A stretch of DNA of 64,000 bases. It comes from FACHB-T130 sp042747725 (GTDB lineage Bacteria > Cyanobacteriota > Cyanobacteriia > Cyanobacteriales > FACHB-T130). Position 1 is the first letter of the stretch; each line of letters begins with the position of its first letter. The notes under the pieces were generated by a model, which saw nothing but the letters and a program-made list of their open reading frames with translations, did no database searches and was not told the DNA's origin. Position numbers and translations under genes: made by a program. Shown here piece by piece: positions 28,448 to 36,068 of the stretch. The DNA lies in NCBI RefSeq assembly GCF_042747725.1, contig NZ_JBHZGO010000110.1:248001-312000 (forward strand), in the 5' to 3' direction.

Positions 28448-29053
28448 TTAATCGCTTTTTACTTGGCTACCGTGACTGCGAGGGTCATCCTGACTGGCTT
28501 TGGCTGGTGTAACGGGTGATTGGAAGGCAGAAACCTGTCCCCCAGCTTGGGCGTAAGGCAGAGGTACAGAGGCAACGAGGGCGTCAATGTTTGCCTGCAT
28601 AACGGGACGAGGAACCTCACCAATAGTTTGAGCGATCGCTTCTCCGTTGTTGCCGAAATATACAAAATGGGGAATCCCATCGATGCGGTAGCGCAGCATT
28701 TCTGGCAACCACTTGTTGTTATCCACATTCAGCATCACAAAATTCATCGAATCAGCATACTGCTCTTTCAATTCGCCCAGATCCTTTGCCATCGCCTGAC
28801 AGCTGGTACACCAGTTCGCATAAAATTCCATCAGCGTCGGCTTGCCATTACTCAAAGCCGCTTCTAAGGGTGTAGATTGCTCAGCTTGGGTGTCCAGGGA
28901 AACTGAACTTGTCTCAGTTTGCAGTCCCAAGAATAGGGCAACGCTGAGGATGATCGCTACTAGGGCAATCAAGAAATTTCTGATGCGTCTCCCCATTGTC
29001 GATTCAGATTTCTCTGGGGATGCCACTGGCGAGTTAGGTAAATTCGCAGCCAT
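28448..29053 (-). CDS. txlA: Membrane-anchored thioredoxin-like protein (TxlA/HCF164 type)
   Basis: A 201-residue protein with one N-terminal transmembrane segment (about 26-44) and a thioredoxin domain carrying WCTSC (Cys82, Cys85) followed by a cis-proline in GIPHFVYF. The CAMxK-like insert and LNVDNNKWLPEMLRYRIDGIP are typical of cyanobacterial TxlA and plant HCF164, which pass reducing power to lumenal or periplasmic targets such as cytochrome b6f assembly factors. ATG 29053 is chosen; an in-frame TTG at 29077 would add eight residues. The C-terminal 40 residues are low-complexity. It lies downstream of, and on the same strand as, the Cys-rich peptide gene, with a strong terminator between them. 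Confidence 0.85.
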   Translation of the reverse strand: MAANLPNSPVASPEKSESTMGRRIRNFLIALVAIILSVALFLGLQTETSSVSLDTQAEQSTPLEAALSNGKPTLMEFYANWCTSCQAMAKDLGELKEQYADSMNFVMLNVDNNKWLPEMLRYRIDGIPHFVYFGNNGEAIAQTIGEVPRPVMQANIDALVASVPLPYAQAGGQVSAFQSPVTPAKASQDDPRSHGSQVKSD

Positions 29054-29212
29054 AACCGATTTATTACAAGTTATCAATTCCTACTTTGAGTTTAACTCTA
29101 GTTAATTTTTTAAATCCTTATCGCCTACAGCAGTCAGTTAATTCTAAGTATTTATGCTTATCAAGCTCTGGATCGAGGAGAACGGCTAGCAAACAGTTTT
29201 AGAAACAAAAAA

Positions 29213-29238
29213 CCCGGCGTCAGAACGCTGACGCCGGG
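29213..29238 (-). terminator. Strong intrinsic terminator
   Basis: An 11-bp perfect stem CCCGGCGTCAG / CTGACGCCGGG with loop AACG is followed on the minus strand by TTTTTTG. It is placed 54 bases past the stop of the Cys-rich peptide gene, so it ends that transcript before txlA. Confidence 0.9.
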
Positions 29239-29291
29239 AAGAAAATGGCACTAAGTACACTAGCGCCCAATTAAATAACCAAAGCCAATTT

Positions 29292-29438
29292 TCAACAGTT
29301 TGAACAGGGGGTTGTGCAATCAGGCATCCCGCAGTCGCCACAACTACCGGCGAGGGCTGGAGCGACTGTCAGCGCTAGCAGAGCTAGGGCAGCCACAACT
29401 CCCCCGATTACCGCTTTATTGGGCTTAGTTTTGTTCAT
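29292..29438 (-). CDS. Small secreted Cys-rich peptide (metallothionein-like in composition)
   Basis: A 48-residue frame starts at ATG 29438 and stops at 29292. Residues 1-30 form a clear Sec signal peptide (MNKTKPNKAVIGGVVAALAL, then LALTVAPALA). Cleavage after ALA would leave the mature peptide GSCGDCGMPDCTTPCSNC, with five Cys in 18 residues spaced CxxC-x4-C-x3-C-x2-C. I do not recognise a named family. Export, Cys density, a MerR-type promoter directly upstream and a strong terminator directly downstream make this a self-contained, probably metal- or thiol-responsive gene. Possible roles are metal binding outside the cytoplasmic membrane or a redox peptide; both are inference. Ribosome-binding site: AGGATT is weakly placed about seven bases upstream. 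Confidence 0.72.
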   Translation of the reverse strand: MNKTKPNKAVIGGVVAALALLALTVAPALAGSCGDCGMPDCTTPCSNC

Positions 29439-29486
29439 TTTTAATCCTTCACTGTTCTAGTGGTTAGTTTGTTCTTGAACTAACTC

Positions 29487-29518
29487 ATTATAAACTCTCC
29501 ATTTAAATGGAGAGTCAA
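29487..29518 (-). promoter_or_regulatory. MerR-family-type promoter with 22-bp palindromic operator
   Basis: On the minus strand TTGACT (29518-29513) and TATAAT (29492-29487) are separated by 20 bases. The spacer holds most of a perfect 22-bp palindrome at 29494-29515 with arms ACTCTCC and GGAGAGT around ATTTAAAT. An over-long spacer filled by a palindrome is the hallmark of promoters controlled by MerR-family activators (ZntR, CueR, MerR). The spacing and the near-match to the ZntR-type ACTCTGG...CCAGAGT layout come from memory. The promoter points to the Cys-rich peptide gene. No MerR gene is in the window. Confidence 0.75.
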
Positions 29519-29588
29519 GCCCGACTCAAGAAATTTTTGAGGGAATTTTTAAGTTAAAACAGATATCAGGGGATTAAAACTTAAAGCT

Positions 29589-29993
29589 GTGAAAAAACGA
29601 GTAACGCTGACTTTTCCCAAACGAGCCATTCAAATGCCGGTGACTTACCGGCTGGCGAAGGATTTTAATGTGGCGGCAAATATTATCCGCGCCCAAGTGG
29701 CACCCAATCAAATTGGGAAGCTAGTGGTGGAACTTTTGGGCGATATTGATGCGCTGGATGCGGCAATAGAGTGGATGCGATCGCAAGACATCAGCGTTTC
29801 TTTTGCCAGCCGAGAGATAGTGATTGATGAAGACAGTTGCGTTCACTGCGGGTTATGCACTGGCGTTTGCCCCACAGAAGCTTTGACTCTAGAACCGCAG
29901 ACATTTCGCCTAAATTTTACGCGATCGCGCTGTATTGTCTGCGAACAGTGCATTCCCACCTGTCCCGTGGAGGCAATTTCCACCAATTTTTGA
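29589..29993 (+). CDS. NIL-domain protein with two [4Fe-4S] ferredoxin motifs
   Basis: A 134-residue protein. Residues 1-78 form a NIL domain (RVTLTFP at the start; NIL domains occur in methionine-transport and sulfur-metabolism proteins). Residues 80-130 contain two 4Fe-4S motifs, CVHCGLCTGVCP (Cys84/87/90/94) and CIVCEQCIPTCP (Cys115/118/121/125). Such proteins are widespread in cyanobacteria; a sulfur-assimilation role has been proposed for relatives. The start is GTG at 29589, because the NIL domain begins immediately; the next ATG would cut into it. It is divergent from the Cys-rich peptide gene with a 150-base shared upstream region. Confidence 0.85.
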   Translation: MKKRVTLTFPKRAIQMPVTYRLAKDFNVAANIIRAQVAPNQIGKLVVELLGDIDALDAAIEWMRSQDISVSFASREIVIDEDSCVHCGLCTGVCPTEALTLEPQTFRLNFTRSRCIVCEQCIPTCPVEAISTNF

Positions 29994-30043
29994 ATTGAAA
30001 ATGCCTGTTTTTTTACATAGCGCGATCGCTAATTTAGTACAGA

Positions 30044-32197
30044 CTAGGCGATCGCGTAGTTGTAGTAACCGCAGCGCTCTTGAATGGCAGCGATCGCATC
30101 AAGTATCGTGCTAAGAGCAACGCTATTCTCCGGTTTGAATAGCATCTGGCGCAGATGAGGCAATGCTCCAGCGCTGCCGATTTTCCCCAGACTGTAGGCA
30201 GCCTTCTCACGAACGCTAACGTCTTCGTGGTTGACAGCTTGCCTGAGCGCCCCTACTGCCGACGGGCTACTGATTTGACCTAATGCCCAGGCAACACTCC
30301 CCCGAACGCTAGCGTCTGGGTGGTTGAGAGCTTGTCGCAATGCCGCTACCGCCGCTGGAGTGCCGATTTGACCTAACGCCCAAGCAGCGCTTCCACCCAC
30401 AGTCGCGTCTTCATCGTTCAACGCCTCCAACAGCCCCACCACCGCAGCCGGAGAGCCGATTTCGCCTAAAGCCTCCGCAGCCTTCTCGCGCACTCGATAG
30501 TCTGCATCGTCCAAAGCCTCCAGCAGCCCTGTCACGGCAATCGGGCAGCTAATTCTGCCTAAAGCAGAGGCAGCATTTTCGCGCACCCGATAGTCTCGAT
30601 CGTGCAAAGCCTCCAGAAGTCCCGCCACAGCAGCCGGGGAGCCAATTTTTTCTAACGCAGCGGCAGCACTTTGACGAACCCCAAAGTCTTCATCATTTAA
30701 CGCTTGTCGCAGCCCCACGACGCTCACTTCACTGCCGATTTTCCCTAAAGCCTCAGCAGCTTTCTCTCGAACATCAAAGTTTGGATGGTTTAAAGCTTGC
30801 AGCAGCGCCGCTACACCTTCCTCTTTGCCCATACAACCCAGGGCATAGGCAGCCATCCAACCAACCCACGAATCGTCATCTTCCAAAGCTTCCAACAGCC
30901 CAGCTACCGCCGCTTGGGCAGGTGCAGGAGCGATGCCTCTTCTGCCGATTTTCCTTAAAGCATAGGCAGCACCCCTACGAACATAAAAGTCTTGATCCTT
31001 CAAAGCTTCCAGCAGCCCCGACATTCCCGATGCGCTGCCGATTAAACCTAACCCAAAGGCAGCACAACTGCGAACCTCATAATCTTCATCTTTCAAAGCC
31101 TCCAGCAGCCCCGACACTGCCAACGGGCTGCCGGTAACGCCTAAGCCGAATGCAGCCCTCTCGCGCACCCGATAGTCTCGATCCTGCAAAACTTCCAGCA
31201 GTGTCGCCACCGCCTCCTCGCTGCCAATTTTCCCTAAAGCATAAGCAGCTCTTCGGCGAACATCAAAGTCGTCATCGTTCAACGCTTGCCGTAGCGCCAT
31301 CACCGTCTCTTGGGTGCCAATAGAACCTAACGCTTCGGCTGCTTTTTGACGCACCCGATAGCTTTCATCATTTAACGCTTGCAGTAGCGCCGATACTGCT
31401 TGCTCGGTGGGAATTTGACCTAAGGCATCGGCAGCATTGTAACGCACCCGAAAATCTGCATCGTTCAAAGCTTCCAGCAGCGCCGACACTGCTTGCTCGG
31501 TGGGGATTTGACCTAAAGCATAGGCAGCTCTCCCACGCACATCAAAGTCCTCATCGTTCAAGGCTTGCCGCAGCACCCCTACGGCTGCCTGGGTGCCAAT
31601 AGTACCAAGGGCATAAGCTGCACTCTCGCGCACCTGAAAGTCTTCATCGTTCAAGGCTTGTCGCAGTCCCAGCACTGCCGCATTGGTGCCGATAGAACCT
31701 AATCCATAGGCTGCACTCAAGCGAACACCAGAGTCCTCATCGTTCAATACTTCCAGCAGCGCTGTCACTACTGCATCGGTGCCGATGGAACCTAACCCAT
31801 AAGCTGCACTTTCACGCACCTTAGCGTCTGAGTGGTGAAGCGCTGGGAGTAGGCTGGGAATTGCACTATTAGAGCCAGTGATACCTAAAAGTTGAAACTT
31901 CAACTCTTGAGGAACTTCTAAAGAAGCAACTAAATCGACGGTTGCGGCTTGAAACTCCGGTTTAACGGCTCCTGCTAGCTGTGCGCCTAACCTCAAATCC
32001 ACTTCTAAGGCTAATTTCACTACTCGCACTACCTGAGCTTTTTCCTCCAAGCGCTGTAACATCTGCACTATGGAGTCTGTCCATTTCAGATAATTTAAAT
32101 ACTCCTGTTTGAGCTGGTCATCACTCAGCGGGAGTAGCTGTTGGAGGAGGTTTTCGGCGGTGTAAGATTCCTGAATCGGTTGGTGATGCAATTCCAT
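30044..32197 (-). CDS. HEAT-repeat (PBS lyase-like) scaffold protein
   Basis: 717 residues. An N-terminal segment of about 100 residues is followed by about 18 HEAT-like repeats of 31 residues with the pattern AVxALLEALNDEDxxVRxxAAxALGxIG. DNA shows the matching 93-bp periodicity. This repeat type is found in phycobilin lyases CpcE/CpcF and many protein-interaction scaffolds. It has no catalytic domain or signal peptide, so a protein-binding role is likely. Specific evidence for lyase function is absent; CpcE/F proteins are much shorter (about 200-300 residues). It is divergent from surE. High repeat identity suggests ongoing expansion or contraction. Confidence 0.85.
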   Translation of the reverse strand: MELHHQPIQESYTAENLLQQLLPLSDDQLKQEYLNYLKWTDSIVQMLQRLEEKAQVVRVVKLALEVDLRLGAQLAGAVKPEFQAATVDLVASLEVPQELKFQLLGITGSNSAIPSLLPALHHSDAKVRESAAYGLGSIGTDAVVTALLEVLNDEDSGVRLSAAYGLGSIGTNAAVLGLRQALNDEDFQVRESAAYALGTIGTQAAVGVLRQALNDEDFDVRGRAAYALGQIPTEQAVSALLEALNDADFRVRYNAADALGQIPTEQAVSALLQALNDESYRVRQKAAEALGSIGTQETVMALRQALNDDDFDVRRRAAYALGKIGSEEAVATLLEVLQDRDYRVRERAAFGLGVTGSPLAVSGLLEALKDEDYEVRSCAAFGLGLIGSASGMSGLLEALKDQDFYVRRGAAYALRKIGRRGIAPAPAQAAVAGLLEALEDDDSWVGWMAAYALGCMGKEEGVAALLQALNHPNFDVREKAAEALGKIGSEVSVVGLRQALNDEDFGVRQSAAAALEKIGSPAAVAGLLEALHDRDYRVRENAASALGRISCPIAVTGLLEALDDADYRVREKAAEALGEIGSPAAVVGLLEALNDEDATVGGSAAWALGQIGTPAAVAALRQALNHPDASVRGSVAWALGQISSPSAVGALRQAVNHEDVSVREKAAYSLGKIGSAGALPHLRQMLFKPENSVALSTILDAIAAIQERCGYYNYAIA

Positions 32198-32274
32198 CTA
32201 GTTGCCTTCTCACATTTGAATCAATGGGTGCTTGAGCAAATCGTCTAGGCTACGTCCGACTCAGCAAAAAATAT

Positions 32275-32952
32275 ATGACTTTGATTTTAACGAACGACGA
32301 CGGAATAGACGCTCCTGGAATCCGAGCGCTGCAAAAGGCGATGAATGGCAAGGGGGTGATTGTGGCTCCTAAAGACCATTTATCGGGATGCGGTCATCAG
32401 GTGACGACGACTCAAGCGATTCATGTCCGGCGTCGCTCGGATTTTGAATATGCGATCGCTGGCACTCCCGCTGATTGCGTTCGCATTGCACTAACACATA
32501 TTTGCTCTACTGTCAAATTCGTCCTTTCTGGCATCAACGCCGGTGGCAACTTGGGAGCCGATGTTTACATTTCAGGCACTGTCGCCGCCGTGCGCGAAGC
32601 AGCCTTTCATGGGGTTCCGGGGATTGCCGTTTCTCACTATCGTAAAGGCAAACAAAATGTTGATTGGGATGTGGCGGCGGGGTGGACGGCTGGAATCTTA
32701 GCCGATCTACTCAACCGTACCATCGAACCGGGAACGTTTTGGAACGTGAATTTGCCGCATTTGTTACCAGGAGATCCCGATCCTGAAGTGGTGTTTTGCG
32801 AACCTTGTCGGCAACCCTTGCCAGTTAACTATCGCGTTGAAGGCGATAATTTTTATTATGTTGGAGAATATGCCAAACGCGATCGCACTCCTGGTAGCGA
32901 TGTTGATGTCTGCTTTTCCGGCAAAATCGCCGTAACTCAACTGAGGCTGTAA
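32275..32952 (+). CDS. surE: 5'/3'-nucleotidase SurE
   Basis: A 225-residue protein starting MTLILTNDDGIDAPGI with the metal-binding NDDG motif, then SGCGHQVT and LSGINAGGNLGADVYISGTVAAAR-like segments characteristic of SurE. The family removes phosphate from nucleoside monophosphates using a divalent metal and acts in stress survival. The ATG is used as start; no clear ribosome-binding site is visible. Its length is slightly short of the 250-270 typical, mostly at the C-terminus, but all motifs are present. Confidence 0.9.
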   Translation: MTLILTNDDGIDAPGIRALQKAMNGKGVIVAPKDHLSGCGHQVTTTQAIHVRRRSDFEYAIAGTPADCVRIALTHICSTVKFVLSGINAGGNLGADVYISGTVAAVREAAFHGVPGIAVSHYRKGKQNVDWDVAAGWTAGILADLLNRTIEPGTFWNVNLPHLLPGDPDPEVVFCEPCRQPLPVNYRVEGDNFYYVGEYAKRDRTPGSDVDVCFSGKIAVTQLRL

Positions 32953-33000
32953 GATCAGCTTTGGCGATTATGCAGACTAACAATTTGTGGAACCATCTGA

Positions 33001-33168
33001 AGAACAATACCTAATTCTCAACGCTCTGGAAACGTTAGACCTGCTGAGGAGAATCTCGATGATGAATACAGAATAATTTGGTACATTGAGACACCTAGCC
33101 CTATCTTGCCGATTTCTCGCCTTTTGCAAAGTGGCGATATTGTCCCTATTGAACCGGAGTCAGAATTA
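33001..33168 (+). pseudogene. C-terminal remnant of an unrecognised gene
   Basis: An open frame without a start codon encodes RSGNVRPAEENLDDEYRIIW, then YIETPSPILPISRLLQSGDI and a short tail, ending TTATGA so that it overlaps the ATG of the next gene. Upstream, another frame (FVEPSEEQYLILNA) appears to continue it after a 1-base shift. It looks like the 3' end of a broken gene once coupled translationally to the following one. Family unknown. Confidence 0.35.
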
Positions 33169-33455
33169 TGACAGAGCCTACTGAACTGAGGAAACAAAAG
33201 TATCAAAGATTTAAAGAACTTTTTGCTTTATCGAGACAGCGATACTTAGATTCAGGGGGTGATTCTCGGCATTCATCAGGTAGTTTTCACGGTAATGACT
33301 ACTTGACAGATGAGGAACGGAGAGAATTATGCGATTTAGGGGCAGAACTTAGTGGCGTTAAAATCATTGATGATTATGTCCACTGTCAAGGTCGCTCGTG
33401 GAAATTACCGGAAACCTCACCTTTCCTTAAGAATCAAGCTAAATCTGAAGTCTAA
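33168..33455 (+). CDS. Small hypothetical protein
   Basis: A 95-residue, charged, soluble protein (MTEPTELRKQKYQRFKELFA...). No recognised domain, signal peptide or membrane segment. Its start overlaps the last codon of the upstream remnant (TTATGA arrangement). GAACCGGAG precedes the ATG and may serve as the ribosome-binding site. Codon use is like its neighbours. Function unknown; it is probably real because of its composition and coupled start. Confidence 0.55.
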   Translation: MTEPTELRKQKYQRFKELFALSRQRYLDSGGDSRHSSGSFHGNDYLTDEERRELCDLGAELSGVKIIDDYVHCQGRSWKLPETSPFLKNQAKSEV

Positions 33456-33489
33456 TTGTCAAATTAACTGTTGTGAATAGAAGATAAAA

Positions 33490-34425
33490 ATGCGAATTTT
33501 AATCATGGGCGGAACCCGTTTTATCGGGGTTTATCTAACAAAAATTTTGGCGGAACAAGGACATGAAGTGGTGCTATTCAATCGGGGAAATAAACCAGCG
33601 CCCGTTGAAGGTATCAAACAAATTCAGGGCGATCGCACGGATGCTTCGCAACTAAAAGAAAAGTTATCTCCAGAAAAATTTGATGCCATTTTCGATAATA
33701 ATGGTCGGGAATTGAGCGACACCCAACCTTTAGTAGAAATTTTTAAAGATCGGGTGCAGCATTTTATTTACATGAGTTCTGCTGGTGTGTATCAAAAGTC
33801 AGATCAGATGCCTCATGTAGAAGGGGATGCCGTCGATCCCAAAAGTCGTCATAAGGGCAAGCATGAAACGGAAGCTTACCTGGCACAGCAAAAAGTGCCT
33901 TTTACAGCGATTCGTCCTACGTATATTTACGGCCCTCAAAATTATAACGATCTGGAAGCTTGGTTTTTCGACCGGATTGTGCGCGATCGCCCAATTCTCA
34001 TGCCCGGACATGGCTTGCATATCACCCAACTCGGTCATGTAAAAGACTTAGCGGTGGCAATGGCAGCAGTTTTGAGCAATTCTCAGGCAGTGGGACAGAT
34101 TTATAATGTATCGGGCGATCGCTATGTTACTTTTGATGGTCTAGCGCGTGCTTGTGCTGTTGCTGTCGGGAAGTCCGCTGAGAATCTGCAAATTCTCCAC
34201 TACGACCCCAAAAAGTTTGACTTTGGCAAACGCAAGGCTTTTCCGATGAGAACTCAGCACTTCTTCGCTTCAGTGAATAAAGCTAAGACTGAACTAGGAT
34301 GGCATCCAGAATATGACTTAATTTCTGGACTAAAAAACTCGTTCCAGAAAGATTATCTTGCCTCTGGTCGTAACAAAGCCGAGATAGATTTCTCAGTTGA
34401 TAACGAAATTCTAGAAGCAGGCTAA
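33490..34425 (+). CDS. NAD-dependent epimerase/dehydratase-family protein (CSP41-like SDR)
   Basis: A 311-residue extended SDR. The N-terminal Rossmann motif is GGTRFIG (residues 7-13). IYMSSAGVYQKS carries the SDR Ser region, but the classical YxxxK is diverged. Mid-sequence IRPTYIYGPQNYNDLEAWFFDRI and the C-terminal layout resemble the chloroplast stem-loop RNA-binding protein CSP41 and its cyanobacterial homologues. CSP41-type proteins bind RNA and may not act as epimerases, so the activity is uncertain. The start ATG 33490 is firm because the Rossmann strand begins there. Confidence 0.82.
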   Translation: MRILIMGGTRFIGVYLTKILAEQGHEVVLFNRGNKPAPVEGIKQIQGDRTDASQLKEKLSPEKFDAIFDNNGRELSDTQPLVEIFKDRVQHFIYMSSAGVYQKSDQMPHVEGDAVDPKSRHKGKHETEAYLAQQKVPFTAIRPTYIYGPQNYNDLEAWFFDRIVRDRPILMPGHGLHITQLGHVKDLAVAMAAVLSNSQAVGQIYNVSGDRYVTFDGLARACAVAVGKSAENLQILHYDPKKFDFGKRKAFPMRTQHFFASVNKAKTELGWHPEYDLISGLKNSFQKDYLASGRNKAEIDFSVDNEILEAG

Positions 34426-34468
34426 ATCAGCCACAAAGACACGAAGACACAAAAGAGCTATCAGTAAT

Positions 34469-34496
34469 GTAGAGATACGATGAATCGTGTCTCTAC
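34469..34496. repeat. Palindromic repeat related to the 6821-6902 family
   Basis: GTAGAGATACGATG is followed by its imperfect mirror AATCGTGTCTCTAC. It sits between the convergent CSP41-like gene and pgsA and touches the pgsA stop codon. It could serve as a bidirectional terminator-like hairpin. Confidence 0.7.
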
Positions 34497-35023
34497 TAGC
34501 TAACCGCTGAGGGTTGCTCGCTTTTTTGGGGTAGAAGGTAAATAACCCCAGAAATCAAGGTGAAGGCAACGGAAATCCAGAAAGCAACAATGGCGGGAAT
34601 TTGCCATGAGACAGGCAGGGGTGCGATTAAAAGCGCTAGAGCGATGATTTGACTGACTGTCTTTAACTTGCCCCAAATATTAGCACCAGTAATTGTAGTT
34701 TTGTTAACGCGCCAACCAGCGATCGCTAACTCTCTTGCCAAAATTAGAAATACGCCCCATGCTGGTACTTGACCGAGTTGAATGAGCGGCAGTAGCGGAG
34801 CCAACACCAGTAATTTATCAACTAGCGGGTCAAGAAATTTACCCAAATCTGTAACTTGATTCAATTTACGAGCCAAGTAGCCATCCAACCAATCCGTAGC
34901 AGCTGCAACCAGAAAAATTACCAAACCCACAGTGCGAGTTTCAGTCGTTGGGTTGTCCAGACAATAAAGCAGAACTGGCAACGCCAGTAAACGAGATAAA
35001 GTAATCCAATTGGGCAGCGTCAT
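34496..35023 (-). CDS. pgsA: CDP-diacylglycerol-glycerol-3-phosphate 3-phosphatidyltransferase
   Basis: A 175-residue integral membrane enzyme making phosphatidylglycerol phosphate, the first committed step to phosphatidylglycerol, which cyanobacterial photosystems need. It shows the CDP-alcohol phosphotransferase motif DGYLARKLNQVTDLGKFLDP (the DG-x2-AR-x8-G-x3-D-x3-D pattern, complete with the last Asp in LVDK) and about four further hydrophobic segments. ATG 35023 begins MTLPNWITLSRLLALP, the usual family start; an in-frame TTG at 35032 would add three residues. Confidence 0.93.
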   Translation of the reverse strand: MTLPNWITLSRLLALPVLLYCLDNPTTETRTVGLVIFLVAAATDWLDGYLARKLNQVTDLGKFLDPLVDKLLVLAPLLPLIQLGQVPAWGVFLILARELAIAGWRVNKTTITGANIWGKLKTVSQIIALALLIAPLPVSWQIPAIVAFWISVAFTLISGVIYLLPQKSEQPSAVS

Positions 35024-35137
35024 AGCAAGCAATCTCGATCTTATGAGTTAAAAAGACTGTAGACTCCGAACGGTTTCGCGTCCAGAGTCTACAGTCAGAA
35101 ATTCTAAGTTTACGATTAGCGATTCGCCATTCGCTTT

Positions 35138-35839
35138 TTAACAAGCGCCTTTCTTATTCACAACTGCCATCACAGTCTTGAGAATCAAGCTGAGGTCGTA
35201 AGTAACAGACCACTTGTGCTGGTAGTTGATATCCATGCGGACGATATCTTCAAAGTCTTGGACGCTGGAACGACCATTGGCTTGCCACTCGCCAGTAATT
35301 CCAGGCTTAACATTCAATCGTTCCCAGTGACGATCGTCGTAGCGCATGACTTCATCAACGGTGGGGGGACGGGTTCCCACTAAGCTCATATCCCCCATCA
35401 GAACGTTCCAGAACTGCGGGAATTCATCCAAGCTGGTGCGACGTAAGAACTTACCGACGCGGGTGATCCGGGGGTCATTTTCGTTTTTAAAAATATGCCC
35501 TTTCGCTTGGTTGTTGACCAGATGCTTGAGCTTGTCTGCACCAACCACCATTGAGCGGAATTTCCAGATGCGGAACTTGCGTCCATTCAAACCGCAGCGA
35601 ATCTGGCGGTAAAAGACAGGTCCTGGGTTATCCAGTTGCATAGCGATCGCTACTGGAATTGTAATTGTTGCTGCGATCGCTAACCCCACGACGGCTCCCA
35701 AAATATCAATTAGGCGCTTCTGTTTGCTGGTGACAGATGGATGACAGGCTGGGTGTTTTGCAACATCAACCCGATAGAGTTTATCAAACGCCGACGAAGC
35801 AACGTCGCGGGATTCGGGGAGGTGGGAAGTAGTAATCAC
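35138..35839 (-). CDS. Undecaprenyl-phosphate sugar-phosphate transferase (bacterial sugar transferase family)
   Basis: A 233-residue protein with one transmembrane segment (about 43-67) and the family core FRIWKFRSMVVGAD, ITRVGKFLRRTSLDEFPQFW, NVLMGDMSLVGTRPP and KPGITGEWQANGRS. These enzymes transfer a sugar phosphate to undecaprenyl phosphate to start exopolysaccharide or O-antigen synthesis (WbaP/RfbP C-terminal domain type). It lacks the large N-terminal membrane region of WbaP and resembles the minimal catalytic form. The start is GTG at 35839. It does not lie in an obvious polysaccharide operon. Confidence 0.9.
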   Translation of the reverse strand: MITTSHLPESRDVASSAFDKLYRVDVAKHPACHPSVTSKQKRLIDILGAVVGLAIAATITIPVAIAMQLDNPGPVFYRQIRCGLNGRKFRIWKFRSMVVGADKLKHLVNNQAKGHIFKNENDPRITRVGKFLRRTSLDEFPQFWNVLMGDMSLVGTRPPTVDEVMRYDDRHWERLNVKPGITGEWQANGRSSVQDFEDIVRMDINYQHKWSVTYDLSLILKTVMAVVNKKGAC

Positions 35840-36068
35840 AGTTTTTAAGTTAGCTACTATAATCAGGCTGCTCTTCTGTCAATATAGGCAACACTCCGTA
35901 CAGATGAATCGTTGAAAGCCCTTACTTTACCGAATCTTTAAGGGAATCGGTAGTTTTTTAAGTTTTGTTAGAAGTACGGTTGACAAACAACAGATTTTAA
36001 GGATTTAATCCTCTGCCTGTGGGGTGATTGAGAATGTGACTTAATCCCAGCAGTCTGGTATCTAATCG

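Noticed and set aside
30044..32197. 93-bp repeats as CRISPR or satellite DNA
   Set aside because: They maintain an open frame with the HEAT consensus, so they are protein repeats.
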